From the NCBI RefSeq assembly GCF_963853665.1, contig NZ_OY970459.1, positions 682,001 to 746,000 on the forward strand: a stretch of DNA of 64,000 bases. Direction: 5' to 3'. The translations under genes were made by a program, and so were the position numbers. The stretch comes from Mycobacterium decipiens (GTDB lineage Bacteria > Actinomycetota > Actinomycetes > Mycobacteriales > Mycobacteriaceae). Shown here one piece after another: positions 41,065 to 50,001 of the stretch. Numbering within the stretch: the stretch's first letter is position 1; each line of letters starts with the position of its first letter. Below the pieces are notes generated by a model. It saw only the letters and a list, made by a program, of their open reading frames with translations. It made no database searches and was not told the origin of the DNA.

Positions 41065-41907
41065 GTGCGCCCAGCAATCAAAGTCGGCTTGTCGACGGCC
41101 TCGGTGTACCCGCTACGGGCCGAGGCCGCGTTCGAGTACGCCGACCGGCTCGGCTACGACGGCGTCGAGCTGATGGTCTGGGGCGAATCGGTCAGCCAGG
41201 ACATCGATGCGGTGCGGAAGCTGTCCCGGCGCTACCGCGTGCCGGTGTTGTCCGTGCACGCCCCCTGCCTGCTGATCTCGCAGCGGGTATGGGGCGCCAA
41301 TCCGATCGTCAAGTTGGACCGCAGTGTGCGGGCCGCCGAACAATTGGGCGCGCAAACGGTCGTCGTGCATCCGCCGTTCCGGTGGCAGCGGCGCTACGCG
41401 GAGGGATTCAGCGACCAGGTGGCCGCCCTGGAAGCAGGCAGCAACGTGATGGTGGCCGTGGAGAACATGTTTCCCTTCCGGGCGGACCGGTTTTTCGGGG
41501 CCGGCCAGTCGCGGGAACGGATGCGTAAGCGGGGCGGTGGCCCGGGTCCGGCCATCTCGGCGTTCGCGCCGTCCTACGACCCACTGGACGGCAACCACGC
41601 GCATTACACGCTGGACCTCTCGCACACCGCGACCGCGGGCACCGACTCGCTGGATATGGCGCTGCGGATGGGTTCTGGGTTGGTGCACCTGCACCTGTGT
41701 GACGGCAGTGGGCTTCCCGCCGATGAGCACCTGGTGCCCGGCCGCGGCACCCAGCCGACCGCCGAGGTGTGCCAGATGCTGGCCAATAGCGGCTTCGCTG
41801 GCCACGTCGTGCTCGAGGTGTCCACCTCAAGCGCGCGTTCGGCCACTGAGCGCGAAGCCATGCTGGCCGAATCGTTGCAGTTTGCCCGTACCCACCTGCT
41901 GCGTTGA
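41065..41907 (+). CDS. TIM-barrel sugar-phosphate isomerase/epimerase-like protein
   Basis: 280 codons from GTG 41065. Xylose-isomerase-like TIM barrel: KVGLSTASVYPLRAEAAFEY, the VEPN-type metal site AVENMFPF, DLSHTATAGTDSLD and LHLCDGSG with C-terminal VVLEVSTS. Such enzymes isomerise sugars or act on endonuclease IV-like metals; substrate unknown. Next gene starts after 14 nt with AGGGAG. Equivalent to Rv0498. Confidence 0.85.
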   Translation: MRPAIKVGLSTASVYPLRAEAAFEYADRLGYDGVELMVWGESVSQDIDAVRKLSRRYRVPVLSVHAPCLLISQRVWGANPIVKLDRSVRAAEQLGAQTVVVHPPFRWQRRYAEGFSDQVAALEAGSNVMVAVENMFPFRADRFFGAGQSRERMRKRGGGPGPAISAFAPSYDPLDGNHAHYTLDLSHTATAGTDSLDMALRMGSGLVHLHLCDGSGLPADEHLVPGRGTQPTAEVCQMLANSGFAGHVVLEVSTSSARSATEREAMLAESLQFARTHLLR

Positions 41908-41921
41908 TTCCAGGGAGAACC

Positions 41922-42761
41922 ATGAACGCGTTGTTTACGACCGCGATGGCGCTGCGCGAGGTCGACGCCGATCCGGGCGGTGCCGAGTGCCGAGTTTTTG
42001 ACGGGGAGCTGAACGAGCACTGGACCATCGGGCCCAAGGTGCATGGCGGCGCGATGGTGGCGCTGTGCGCCAACGCCGCCCGCACCGCGTACGGCGCCGC
42101 CGGACAGCAACCGGTCGCAGTCTCGGCGAACTTTCTGTGGGCGCCGGATCCGGGGGTGATGCGGTTGGAGACGTCGATCCGCAAGCGCGGTCGCCGGATC
42201 AGCGTGGCCGACGTCGAGCTCACCCAGGGCGACCGCACCGCGGTGCACGCGGTCGTCACGCTGGGCGAGCCGGAGCATCATGTCCCGGGCGCAACCACGC
42301 CGCTGCTGTCGGCGAACCCGGTGGTGGAACTGATGAGACCGGAACCGCCCGAGGGTGTTGTGCCGATCGGTCCCGGCCACCAGCTGGCCGGGATGGTGCG
42401 GCTGGGCGAAGGCTGCGATGTCCGGCCGCTGTTGTCGACGCTGCGGCCCGCAACCGATGGGACGCCGCCGGAGATTCAGCTGTGGGCGCGGCCACGCGGC
42501 GTTGCTCCGGACGCGCTGTTCGCGCTCCTGTGCGGAGACTTGTCCGCCCCGGTGACCTTCGCCGTGGACCGCACCGGCTGGGCGCCCACCGTTGCGTTCA
42601 CCGCCTATCTTCGGGCCCTGCCCGTCGACGGTTGGCTGCGAGTGCTCAGCACCTGCGTGGAGATCGGGCACGACTGGTTTGACGAGGACCACATCGTCGT
42701 CGACCGGTTGGGCCGCATTGTGGTGCAGACGCGCCAACTGGCGATGGTGCCCGCCCGGTAA
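41922..42761 (+). CDS. Acyl-CoA thioesterase-like (double hotdog) protein
   Basis: 279 codons from ATG 41922, preceded by AGGGAGAACC; a TTG at 41904 overlapping the previous stop is also open. Thioesterase TesB-like folds: HGGAMVALCANAARTAYGAA, VAVSANFLWAPDPGVMRLET and RISVADVELTQGDRTAVHAV. The second half is also hotdog-like with a conserved FDEDHIVVDRLGRIV. Function inferred; equivalent to Rv0499. Confidence 0.8.
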   Translation: MNALFTTAMALREVDADPGGAECRVFDGELNEHWTIGPKVHGGAMVALCANAARTAYGAAGQQPVAVSANFLWAPDPGVMRLETSIRKRGRRISVADVELTQGDRTAVHAVVTLGEPEHHVPGATTPLLSANPVVELMRPEPPEGVVPIGPGHQLAGMVRLGEGCDVRPLLSTLRPATDGTPPEIQLWARPRGVAPDALFALLCGDLSAPVTFAVDRTGWAPTVAFTAYLRALPVDGWLRVLSTCVEIGHDWFDEDHIVVDRLGRIVVQTRQLAMVPAR

Positions 42762-42785
42762 CACGGATCGGCCGCGCTGTCTGCG

Positions 42786-43673
42786 ATGCTTTCGGGCATG
42801 GCAAGAATCGCGATCATCGGCGGCGGCAGCATCGGTGAGGCATTGTTGTCGGGTCTGCTGCGGGCAGGCCGGCAGGTCAAGGACTTGGTGGTGGCCGAAC
42901 GGATGCGTGATCGCGCCAAGTACCTGTCCGACACCTATTCGGTGTTGGTGACGTCGGCGGCCGATGCGGTGGAGAACGCGACCTTCGTCGTCGTAGCGGT
43001 GAAGCCCGCCGACGTCGAGTCGGTGATGGGGGACCTGGCGAGCGCGGCCGCCGCGGCCGAGAACGACAGCGCTGAGCAGGTGTTCGTCACCGTCGCAGCT
43101 GGCATCACGATCGCGTATTTCGAATCCAAGCTGCCGGCCGGGACGCCGGTAGTGCGTGCGATGCCGAACGCGGCGGCTTTGGTGGGAGCGGGGGTTACGG
43201 CGCTGGCCAAAGGACGTTTTGTCACCCCGCAACAGCTCGAGGAGGTCTCGGCCTTGTTCGACGCCGTGGGCGGCGTGCTGACCGTTCCCGAATCGCAGTT
43301 GGACGCGGTCACCGCGGTGTCCGGCTCGGGGCCGGCCTATTTCTTCCTGCTGGTTGAGGCCCTGGTGGACGCCGGTGTCGGGGTGGGTTTGAGCCGTCAG
43401 GTAGCCACCGATCTCGCGGCGCAGACAATGGCCGGTTCAGCGGCGATGCTGCTGGAGCGGATGGATGAAGATCGCGGACCGGCCGACCGGGAGCTGATGG
43501 GGCTGCGCGTGGACCTTACCGCATCGAGGCTGCGAGCTGCGGTTACCTCGCCCGGTGGGACAACCGCCGCTGCGCTGCGGGAACTCGAACGCGGCGGGTT
43601 TCGGATTGCTGTCGATGCGGCGGTCCAGGCCGCCAAAAGCCGCTCTGAGCAGCTCAGAATTACATCGGAATAA
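42786..43673 (+). CDS. proC: Pyrroline-5-carboxylate reductase
   Basis: 295 codons; an ATG four codons later is possible. NAD(P)H-dependent last step of proline synthesis. Seen: RIAIIGGGSIGEALLSGLLR, VVVAVKPADVESV, VRAMPNAAALVGAGVTAL and the P5CR signature GSGPAYFFLLVEALVDAGVG (about residues 180-199), then TSPGGTTAAALREL. It lies in a plus-strand run before the HTH gene. Confidence 0.95.
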   Translation: MLSGMARIAIIGGGSIGEALLSGLLRAGRQVKDLVVAERMRDRAKYLSDTYSVLVTSAADAVENATFVVVAVKPADVESVMGDLASAAAAAENDSAEQVFVTVAAGITIAYFESKLPAGTPVVRAMPNAAALVGAGVTALAKGRFVTPQQLEEVSALFDAVGGVLTVPESQLDAVTAVSGSGPAYFFLLVEALVDAGVGVGLSRQVATDLAAQTMAGSAAMLLERMDEDRGPADRELMGLRVDLTASRLRAAVTSPGGTTAAALRELERGGFRIAVDAAVQAAKSRSEQLRITSE

Positions 43674-43813
43674 TTCAGGAATTTTGCACCGATTATCCCT
43701 CACCAGTACCAGTAACCCCACGAGTCCCGCTATTCTCCTCTTTGTAAGCGCGTGTGGGTGCCAGCGGAGGGGAAGCCGCTGGGATTGCGCGTGCCTGACA
43801 TGATTGGGTTGCG

Positions 43814-44050
43814 ATGACGTCTACGAACGGGCCATCGGCACGGGACACCGGTTCTGTCGAGGGCCAGCAGGCCAGGACACAATTTCTCACCGTGGCCGAA
43901 GTGGCGGCGCTGATGCGAGTCTCCAAGATGACGGTTTACCGGTTGGTACACAACGGCGAGCTGCCGGCGGTTCGGGTCGGGCGGTCCTTCCGGGTGCACG
44001 CCAAGGCCGTCCACGACATGCTGGAGACCTCGTACTTCGACGCGGGCTAG
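43814..44050 (+). CDS. Excisionase-type helix-turn-helix DNA-binding protein
   Basis: 78 codons. HTH_17/excisionase domain: LTVAEVAALMRVSKMTVYRL, VHNGELPAVRVGRSFRVHAK. Though the fold is found in prophage excisionases, no phage genes are nearby and the protein is conserved in mycobacteria; it is probably a chromosomal regulator. Equivalent to Rv0500A. The 140-bp leader has no features I can name. Confidence 0.85.
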   Translation: MTSTNGPSARDTGSVEGQQARTQFLTVAEVAALMRVSKMTVYRLVHNGELPAVRVGRSFRVHAKAVHDMLETSYFDAG

Positions 44051-44133
44051 CTGAAGGGTTCGCTGCACGAGGCCTGCGTCGGCCGGACCAAGCCTCTCGC
44101 GCCGCTAGCCCGCCATTCCGGCGCGGACCTGTG

Positions 44134-44176
44134 GGCACCTGACCACGTGGCGCCTGGTCCGGCAGGGTCAGGTGCC
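44134..44176 (+). terminator. Inverted repeat after the HTH gene
   Basis: GGCACCTGACC and GGTCAGGTGCC form an 11-bp stem with a 21-nt loop. It lies 84 nt after the HTH gene and 98 nt upstream of the bS22 start, so it could be a terminator of the former or part of a leader for the latter. Confidence 0.5.
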
Positions 44177-44273
44177 GCCGGTTTGGTGTTGTGTGCGATC
44201 GCCCGGGTAAAGTGTCCGGGTCATTTCTAACCAGCCGGTCCACGGGTCAGATAGCCGTAAAGATAGCGGGGTC

Positions 44274-44375
44274 ATGGGTTCAGTAATCAAGAAGCGGCGC
44301 AAGCGTATGTCCAAGAAGAAGCACCGCAAGCTGCTGCGTCGAACCCGGGTGCAGCGCCGGAAACTGGGCAAATAG
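44274..44375 (+). CDS. Small ribosomal protein bS22
   Basis: 33 codons ([20 protein letters not shown]... ending RRKLGK), 18 Lys/Arg. Matches the mycobacterium-specific protein bS22, seen in cryo-EM of mycobacterial 30S subunits. Too short for normal gene callers. Starts with ATG at 44274, with AGCGGGG upstream; galE2 follows 78 nt downstream. Known as Rv0500B in M. tuberculosis. Confidence 0.9.
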
Positions 44376-44453
44376 ACCGCGAGTAGGCCCCGCCGGCGCG
44401 CAGTGTCACTCGCCCGTAACGCCGCTGTTTCTCCTGGCCGCTAGGCTATCGGG

Positions 44454-45587
44454 GTGAGCTCGTCGAACGGCCGGGGTGGTGCCGGAGGGGTCGGTGGTGG
44501 CAGCAGTGACCACGCGCACTACCCCAAAGTCGTGCTGGTTACCGGTGCTTGCCGCTTTCTGGGCGGCTACCTGACCGCACGCCTCGCCCAGAACCCGCTG
44601 ATCAATCGGGTCATCGCGGTGGACGCGATCGCGCCCAGCAAGGACATGCTGCGCCGGATGGGTCGGGCCGAGTTTGTTCGCGCTGATATCCGAAATCCGT
44701 TCATCGCCAAGGTGATTCGCAACGGCGAGGTCGACACGGTGGTGCATGCTGCGGCGGCGTCGCTTGCGCCCCGGTCCGGCGGCAGCGCGGCCCTGAAGGA
44801 ACTCAACGTGATGGGTGCGATGCAACTGTTCGCTGCCTGCCAAAAGGCGCCCTCGGTCCGCCGCGTCGTGTTGAAGTCGACCTCCGAGGTGTACGGGTCG
44901 AGTCCACACGATCCGGTGGTATTCACCGAGGACTGCAGTAGCCGTCGCCCCTTCCGCGAGGGCTTCGCGAAGGACTGCCTCGATATTGAGGCCTACGTGC
45001 GTGGGCTGGCCCGGCGCCGGCCCGATATCGCGGTGACCATTCTGCGGTTGGCCAACCTGATCGGTCCGGCGATGGATAGCACGCTGTCGCGTTATTTTGC
45101 TGGGCCGTTGGTGCCGACGATGTTCGGTCGCGATGCGCGACTGCAGCTGTTGCACGAGCAGGATGCGCTGGGCGCGCTGGAGCGCGCGGCGATCGCCGGC
45201 AAGGCCGGCACGTTCAACATCGGAGCCGACGGCATCCTCATGCTGTCGCAGGCGATCCGGCGAGCCGGTCGAATTCCGATACCGGTGCCATGGTTTGGGG
45301 TATGGGCTCTCGATTCGCTGAGGCGGGCGAATCACTACACCGAGATCAGTCGGGAGCAATTCGCCTATCTGTGCTACGGCCGGGTTATGGACACCACCAG
45401 AATGAGCGTCGAACTGGGCTACCAGCCCAAGTGGACGACCGCCGGGGCATTCGACGACTACCTTCGCGGCCGCGGCTTGACTCCCATTATTGACCCACAT
45501 CGGGTACGCTCCTGGGAGGGTCGCGCGGTAGCTTTGGCGCAGCGGTGGGGTAGCCGAAATCCAATTCCATGGGGTGGGGTCAGGTAG
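44454..45587 (+). CDS. galE2: NAD-dependent epimerase/dehydratase family protein
   Basis: 377 codons. Extended SDR of UDP-sugar epimerase type: KVVLVTGACRFLGGYLTARL, VHAAAASLAP, KSTSEVYGS, RLANLIGPAM. Two oddities: the cofactor loop reads TGACRFLG (Arg where GxxGxxG has Gly), and the usual YxxxK pair is FAKD, so classical catalysis is doubtful. It may be a sugar-binding relative or act by another mechanism. The downstream acyltransferase overlaps or begins within 6 nt. Symbol by orthology. Confidence 0.85.
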   Translation: MSSSNGRGGAGGVGGGSSDHAHYPKVVLVTGACRFLGGYLTARLAQNPLINRVIAVDAIAPSKDMLRRMGRAEFVRADIRNPFIAKVIRNGEVDTVVHAAAASLAPRSGGSAALKELNVMGAMQLFAACQKAPSVRRVVLKSTSEVYGSSPHDPVVFTEDCSSRRPFREGFAKDCLDIEAYVRGLARRRPDIAVTILRLANLIGPAMDSTLSRYFAGPLVPTMFGRDARLQLLHEQDALGALERAAIAGKAGTFNIGADGILMLSQAIRRAGRIPIPVPWFGVWALDSLRRANHYTEISREQFAYLCYGRVMDTTRMSVELGYQPKWTTAGAFDDYLRGRGLTPIIDPHRVRSWEGRAVALAQRWGSRNPIPWGGVR

Positions 45588-45592
45588 ATATC

Positions 45593-46660
45593 GTGGCGGG
45601 TGAAACCAGAGCGAATGTCATTCCACTGCATGCAAATCGGGGTCGAGTGGCAGCGCGACGGCGTGCCGGTCAACGTGCAGAGACATCCCGTCAGCATCCT
45701 TCGTTGCTGTCCGATCCGAATGACCGGGCGTCGGCCGAGCAGATCGCGGCCGTGGTCCGGGAAATCGATGAGCACCGGCGCGCCGCGGGTGCGACGCCGA
45801 CGGCCGAGGTCCCGCTAACCGATCTTGCGCAACGCGTCGCCGCGGTTGCCGGATTTCTTCGGCAACGACTGACCGGTGACTACAACGTCGACGACTACGG
45901 GTTCGACCCGCACTTCAATAACGCGATCGTCCGGCCTTTGCTGAGGTTCTTCTTCAAGTCATGGTTCCGGGTCGAAGTCAGCGGTGTCGAAAACATTCCG
46001 AGCGATGGTGCGGCGCTGGTGGTGGCCAATCACGCAGGCGTGTTGCCGTTTGACGGGTTGATGCTGTCGGTGGCCGTGCACGACGAGCACCCGGCGAATC
46101 GGGATCTGCGGCTGCTTGCTGCCGACATGGTGTTCGACCTGCCCGTGATCGGTGAGGCTGCCCGTAAGGCTGGGCACACCATGGCGTGTACGGCGGACGC
46201 ACACCGATTGCTCGCCTCCGGCGAACTCACCGCGGTGTTCCCGGAGGGGTACAAGGGCCTGGGTAAGCGCTTCGAGGACCGCTACCGGCTCCAGCGGTTT
46301 GGCCGCGGCGGCTTCGTATCGGCGGCGCTGCGCACCAAGGCGCCGATCGTGCCGTGTTCGATCATCGGCTCCGAAGAGATCTACCCGATGCTGACCGATG
46401 TCAAGCTGCTGGCTCGGTTGTTTGGCCTGCCGTACTTCCCGATCACGCCGTTGTTCCCGTTGGCCGGTCCCGCCGGGTTGGTGCCGCTGCCGTCGAAGTG
46501 GCGCATCGCCTTTGGTGAGCCTATCCACACCGCCGACTACGCGGCCGCCGACGCGGACGACCCGATGGTTACGTTCGAGTTGACCGACCAGGTGCGGGAG
46601 ACGATCCAGCAGACCCTGTACCGACTGCTCGCCGGTCGTCGCAACATCTTTTTCGGCTAG
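45593..46660 (+). CDS. PlsC-like phospholipid/glycerol acyltransferase
   Basis: 355 codons from GTG 45593; an ATG at 45569 inside galE2 is possible. Acyltransferase motifs VVANHAGVLPFDGLM (NHxxxxxxD) and VFPEGYKGLGK with FGRGGFVSAALRTKAPIVPC. Members acylate glycerol-phosphate or related lipid precursors at the cytoplasmic membrane face. Follows galE2, convergent with the cmaA2-like gene. Equivalent to Rv0502. Confidence 0.88.
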   Translation: MAGETRANVIPLHANRGRVAARRRAGQRAETSRQHPSLLSDPNDRASAEQIAAVVREIDEHRRAAGATPTAEVPLTDLAQRVAAVAGFLRQRLTGDYNVDDYGFDPHFNNAIVRPLLRFFFKSWFRVEVSGVENIPSDGAALVVANHAGVLPFDGLMLSVAVHDEHPANRDLRLLAADMVFDLPVIGEAARKAGHTMACTADAHRLLASGELTAVFPEGYKGLGKRFEDRYRLQRFGRGGFVSAALRTKAPIVPCSIIGSEEIYPMLTDVKLLARLFGLPYFPITPLFPLAGPAGLVPLPSKWRIAFGEPIHTADYAAADADDPMVTFELTDQVRETIQQTLYRLLAGRRNIFFG

Positions 46661-46670
46661 CGGGAATCCG

Positions 46671-47576
46671 CTACTTGACCATGGTGAACTGGCAAACGTC
46701 GGTGTAGCCGTCGCGGAACAGGTCCGAACAGCCGGTCAGGTAGTGCATGTAGATGTCGTAGACTTCTTGCCCCTGCAGCTCAATGGCCTTGTCTTTGTTC
46801 GCTTCCAGGGCCGCGGCCCAGGCGTTCAAGGTGGGCACGTAGTGCGACCCGATCTGATGGTGGCGGGCAATCTTGAAACCAGCCTGGGTCGAGTATTCGT
46901 CGACCAACGAGATCAGGGGCAACTTTCCGCCGGGGAAAATCTCGGTCAAGATGAACTTGATGAAGCGCAGCAGGCTCATCGTGATCGGCAGATTGCGCGC
47001 CTTGGCCTCCTCGGCGCTGGGCACCACGATCGTGTGGAGCAGCATGACGCCGTCGTCCGGCAGCACGTCGTAGCACATCTTGAAGAAGCGGGCGTAGCGT
47101 TCGTATCCCGCGTCGCCCGCGCCGTCGGCGAAGTGCTCGAAGGCGCCGAGCGATACGATCCGGTCCACCGGTTCGTCGAACTGCTCCCAGCCCTGCAGTC
47201 GTACCTCTTTCTTCCGGGGGCTGTCCATCTCGGCGAACTTTTGCTTGTCGTGCGCCAGCTGATTCTCGCTCAGCGTCAGGCCGATCACGTTGACGTCGTA
47301 CTTCTCGATCGCGTGCCTCATGGTCGAGCCCCAGCCGCAGCCGATGTCGAGCAGTGTCATGCCGGGCTCGAGCCCCAACTTGCCCAGCGCGAGGTCACGC
47401 TTGGCGCGCTGGGCCTGTTCCAGCGTCATGTCGCCACGCTCGAAGTACGCACAGCTATAGGTCATCGATGGATCGAGAAACAGCTTGAAGAACTCATTCG
47501 AACGGTCGTAATGCGATTGAACGGCTTCCACAGGCGGAGAGAGCTGTTCGGGAAGTTTCACACCCCGTTGCGTCAT
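46671..47576 (-). CDS. cmaA2: Mycolic acid cyclopropane synthase, CmaA2-like
   Basis: 301 codons from [20 protein letters not shown]. Family features: [23 protein letters not shown] motif [51 protein letters not shown], and [20 protein letters not shown]. The GAGDAG insertion marks it as CmaA2 class, which makes trans-cyclopropane rings on oxygenated mycolates. It differs from M. tuberculosis CmaA2 far more than pcaA does in the same window, by memory. It lies 22 nt downstream of the dehydratase-like gene. Confidence 0.9.
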   Translation of the reverse strand: MTQRGVKLPEQLSPPVEAVQSHYDRSNEFFKLFLDPSMTYSCAYFERGDMTLEQAQRAKRDLALGKLGLEPGMTLLDIGCGWGSTMRHAIEKYDVNVIGLTLSENQLAHDKQKFAEMDSPRKKEVRLQGWEQFDEPVDRIVSLGAFEHFADGAGDAGYERYARFFKMCYDVLPDDGVMLLHTIVVPSAEEAKARNLPITMSLLRFIKFILTEIFPGGKLPLISLVDEYSTQAGFKIARHHQIGSHYVPTLNAWAAALEANKDKAIELQGQEVYDIYMHYLTGCSDLFRDGYTDVCQFTMVK

Positions 47577-47598
47577 TAGGCAGACCCTACTTCCGGGG

Positions 47599-48099
47599 TC
47601 AGATCGATGCAATGGCCGCCACGGTCGCGTCGGCGTCCGCCTCGTGGTGGGCCGCTTCACCCAACATGGTGACGATGCTGGTGACTACCGGCTTTCCTTC
47701 GGCGTCGGTAACTTCGCTCCGGATCTCGGCGAGCACGGTGCCGTGAGACTGGATGACGGAGTCGAGATAGGTGTCGAAGTACAGCTTGTCGCCCGCCAGG
47801 ATCGGCCGGTGGAAACGGAACTTCTGGTCGCGGTGGAAGACTCGCGCGATGTTGATCGGGATGTTGAACTTGGTGAAGATTTCCAGCTGCACGCGCCGCC
47901 CGGCGATCGCCAGGAAGGTCAGCGGGGCCACCAGCGCGGGGTACCCGGCGGCGGCGGCGTCAGCCTCGCTGTCGTGCATCGGGTGGTCGTCTTTGATCGA
48001 GACCGCGAACTCACGGATCTTCTCGCGTCCGACCACGAAGTAGTCCGGCGCCCGGTAATGCTTACCGATCAGTGTCTGGGCTTCTTCGGGAACTGTCAT
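47599..48099 (-). CDS. HadA/MaoC-like hydroxyacyl dehydratase subunit
   Basis: 166 codons. FAS1-type dehydratase (MaoC N-terminal like) domain: [40 protein letters not shown] with the hydratase loop, and [21 protein letters not shown]. Similar to HadA, a non-catalytic subunit of the mycolic-acid FAS-II dehydratase. Adjacent to a mycolate-modifying gene, which suits a role in mycolate chain handling; not shown. Equivalent to Rv0504c. Confidence 0.85.
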   Translation of the reverse strand: MTVPEEAQTLIGKHYRAPDYFVVGREKIREFAVSIKDDHPMHDSEADAAAAGYPALVAPLTFLAIAGRRVQLEIFTKFNIPINIARVFHRDQKFRFHRPILAGDKLYFDTYLDSVIQSHGTVLAEIRSEVTDAEGKPVVTSIVTMLGEAAHHEADADATVAAIASI

Positions 48100-48145
48100 G
48101 GGGCTGCCGCTCTCCGCTCGAATAGTTGCTCAGCGGCGCAGCTTA

Positions 48146-49069
48146 TCAGCGTGATTGGCGTCTGGATGCCAGAGCCGCCAGTGCGCCACCGGCGGCGCCC
48201 AGCGCCAGCGCCGACGGAACCCCGATCCGGGCGGCCTTACGAGCGATTCGGAAGTCACGGATCTCCCATCCCCGTTCGCGGGCCAGGCTGCGCAGCCGGG
48301 CGTCGGGGTTGATGGCGACCGCGGTACCCACCAGCGACAGCATGGGGACGTCGTTGTAGCTATCGGAGTAGGCGGTGCAGCGCTTGAGGTTGAGTCCCTC
48401 CCGGATCGCCAGCGAACGCACCGCATGAGCTTTGCCGGTGCCGTGCAGGATCTCGCCGACCAGTCGCCCGGTGAATACCCCGTCGACCGACTCGGCGACG
48501 GTGCCCAGCGCCCCGGTCAGGCCGAGCCGGTGTGCGATGGTGGCCGCGAGCTCGTAGGGCGTGGCGGTGATCAGCCACACCTGCTGGCCGGCGTCGAGGT
48601 GCATCTGGGTGAGCTCACGGGTGCCGGCCCAGATCTTGTCGGCGATGATTTCGTCGTAGATCTCCTCGCCCAGGGCCACCAGCTCTGCGACCGAGCGGCC
48701 CTCGATGAACGCGAGCGCTTTGCGTCGGCCGGCGGCCACGTCGTCGCTGTTCTCCTTGCCGAGTACCTGGAACTTGGCCTGGGCGTAGAGGAATCCGAGG
48801 ACGTCGCGGTAGGTGAAGTAGTGGCGAGCGGCCAGCCCGCGGCCGAAGTGCACCGCCGACGAGCCCTGTACCAAGGTGTTGTCCACGTCGAAAAAGGCGG
48901 CTGCGGTCAGGTCGATCGGCGGTTGCGGACCACTGTCGGCGGCGACGTGGGCCCCCATGTCCGCAAGCGCTCGGGTGGCGCTGGCATTGGGTGGCAGCGG
49001 GTCGGCCAGCGATGTCAGGTCGACGTGACCGGCCTGGTCTGCCCCACCCGGGTCGGAGGAAACCATCAC
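48146..49069 (-). CDS. serB1: HAD-family phosphatase, phosphoserine phosphatase-like
   Basis: 307 codons from GTG 49069, just after an in-frame stop and GGAG. HAD motifs: [19 protein letters not shown] (Asp nucleophile), ITATPYELA, and [21 protein letters not shown]-terminal hydrophobic stretch [18 protein letters not shown] may anchor it to the membrane. The SerB1 name implies phosphoserine phosphatase, but sequences of this branch often act on other substrates such as lysophospholipids, so function is open. Confidence 0.85.
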   Translation of the reverse strand: MMVSSDPGGADQAGHVDLTSLADPLPPNASATRALADMGAHVAADSGPQPPIDLTAAAFFDVDNTLVQGSSAVHFGRGLAARHYFTYRDVLGFLYAQAKFQVLGKENSDDVAAGRRKALAFIEGRSVAELVALGEEIYDEIIADKIWAGTRELTQMHLDAGQQVWLITATPYELAATIAHRLGLTGALGTVAESVDGVFTGRLVGEILHGTGKAHAVRSLAIREGLNLKRCTAYSDSYNDVPMLSLVGTAVAINPDARLRSLARERGWEIRDFRIARKAARIGVPSALALGAAGGALAALASRRQSR

Positions 49070-49557
49070 AAACTCCTAATCGCGGCCGGTGCGGCCGGTA
49101 TCAACACTATCCGGGCAAATGCGCCGGGGAGGTTTACCCGGTTGGCGCGGCTTGAACACGCGAACCTCCGGGGTTTGGTGCGATGGTTGCGCTCCAAGTG
49201 GGCAGCGGTGTGTGCGGTCTCGGGGTGCCGACAGACCGGGCGCGAGCTGAGCCAACCGGGAGTTCGACGCAAAGCGTCGAAATCTTCAAGGCCGCAGCGG
49301 CTTTCGGTGCAAACGCTTGACCGGGACCGGTTCGAGGCCAACCGGCCAGCGGCCCATGGGCACAGGTAGCGAGGTATACGTGAAATCCGAAACGCTTCAG
49401 CCCGTCGGTGGTAGCGCTACGCTAGCTAACGCGACAATTTCGGGAGGTGGTATAGGTCCGCGCGATAGAGGCTCTCAGCGCAACCTTGTAAACGGGTCGA
49501 GCCGTGCCGGAGCACTCGATCGAGCGGGAATCTTGTGCTCGGTGGCGTAACACGAGG
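49070..49557. promoter_or_regulatory. Divergent regulatory gap between serB1 and mmpS2, with a palindrome
   Basis: 488 bp without a supported gene. It holds a perfect 8-bp inverted repeat TTCGACGC-AAA-GCGTCGAA at 49263-49281, which could be an operator or a hairpin. A GTG upstream of mmpS2 at 49558 follows a purine-rich CACGAGG. No transcription-factor gene lies nearby, unlike many mmpS/mmpL loci. Confidence 0.4.
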
Positions 49558-50001
49558 GTGAGGATGATTCCGGTTAGCGGCGTGGTGAGGCGCGTGTGGT
49601 TGCTGCTGGCCGTTGTGGTCGTGGCCGTCGTCGGGGGGCTCGGAATCTATCGGCTGCACCGCATCTTCGGTGTTCATCAGCAACCCACGGTGATGGTCAA
49701 GCCCGATCTCGATGTCCCGCAGTTCAACCCCAAGCGGGTGACCTATGAAGTCTTTGGCCCCGCCAAGACCGCAAAAATCTCCTACCTGGATCCTGATGCC
49801 CGGGTGCAGCGACTGGAGAGCGTGCCCCTGCCGTGGTCCGTCACGGTCACGACGACGCTGCCCGCGGTCAGCGTCAACCTAATGGCGCAAAGTAGCAGCG
49901 ACGTGCTCAGCTGCCGGATCATCGTGAACGGCGTGGTCAAGGACGAGAGGTCCATTACCGGACCGAGAGCATTAACCTTCTGCCAGGTGAGTTCCGCATG
50001 A
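49558..50001 (+). CDS. mmpS2: MmpS-family membrane accessory protein
   Basis: 147 codons from GTG 49558. One N-terminal helix [20 protein letters not shown], then an extracytoplasmic MmpS domain with [40 protein letters not shown] and two Cys (in SCRIIVNG and FCQVSSA). MmpS partners the MmpL transporter encoded downstream; stop and start overlap by 4 nt (ATGA). Confidence 0.93.
   Translation: MRMIPVSGVVRRVWLLLAVVVVAVVGGLGIYRLHRIFGVHQQPTVMVKPDLDVPQFNPKRVTYEVFGPAKTAKISYLDPDARVQRLESVPLPWSVTVTTTLPAVSVNLMAQSSSDVLSCRIIVNGVVKDERSITGPRALTFCQVSSA

Noticed and set aside
41604..43232. 542-codon minus-strand ORF across the TIM-barrel, thioesterase and proC genes
   Set aside because: It spans three well-supported genes and intergenic spaces, reads as Arg/His/Gly/Gln low-complexity protein, and has no ribosome site.
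43814..44050. Prophage or integrative element suggested by the excisionase-type HTH
   Set aside because: No integrase, att-like duplication or phage genes are nearby, and the gene order around it is the ordinary mycobacterial one.
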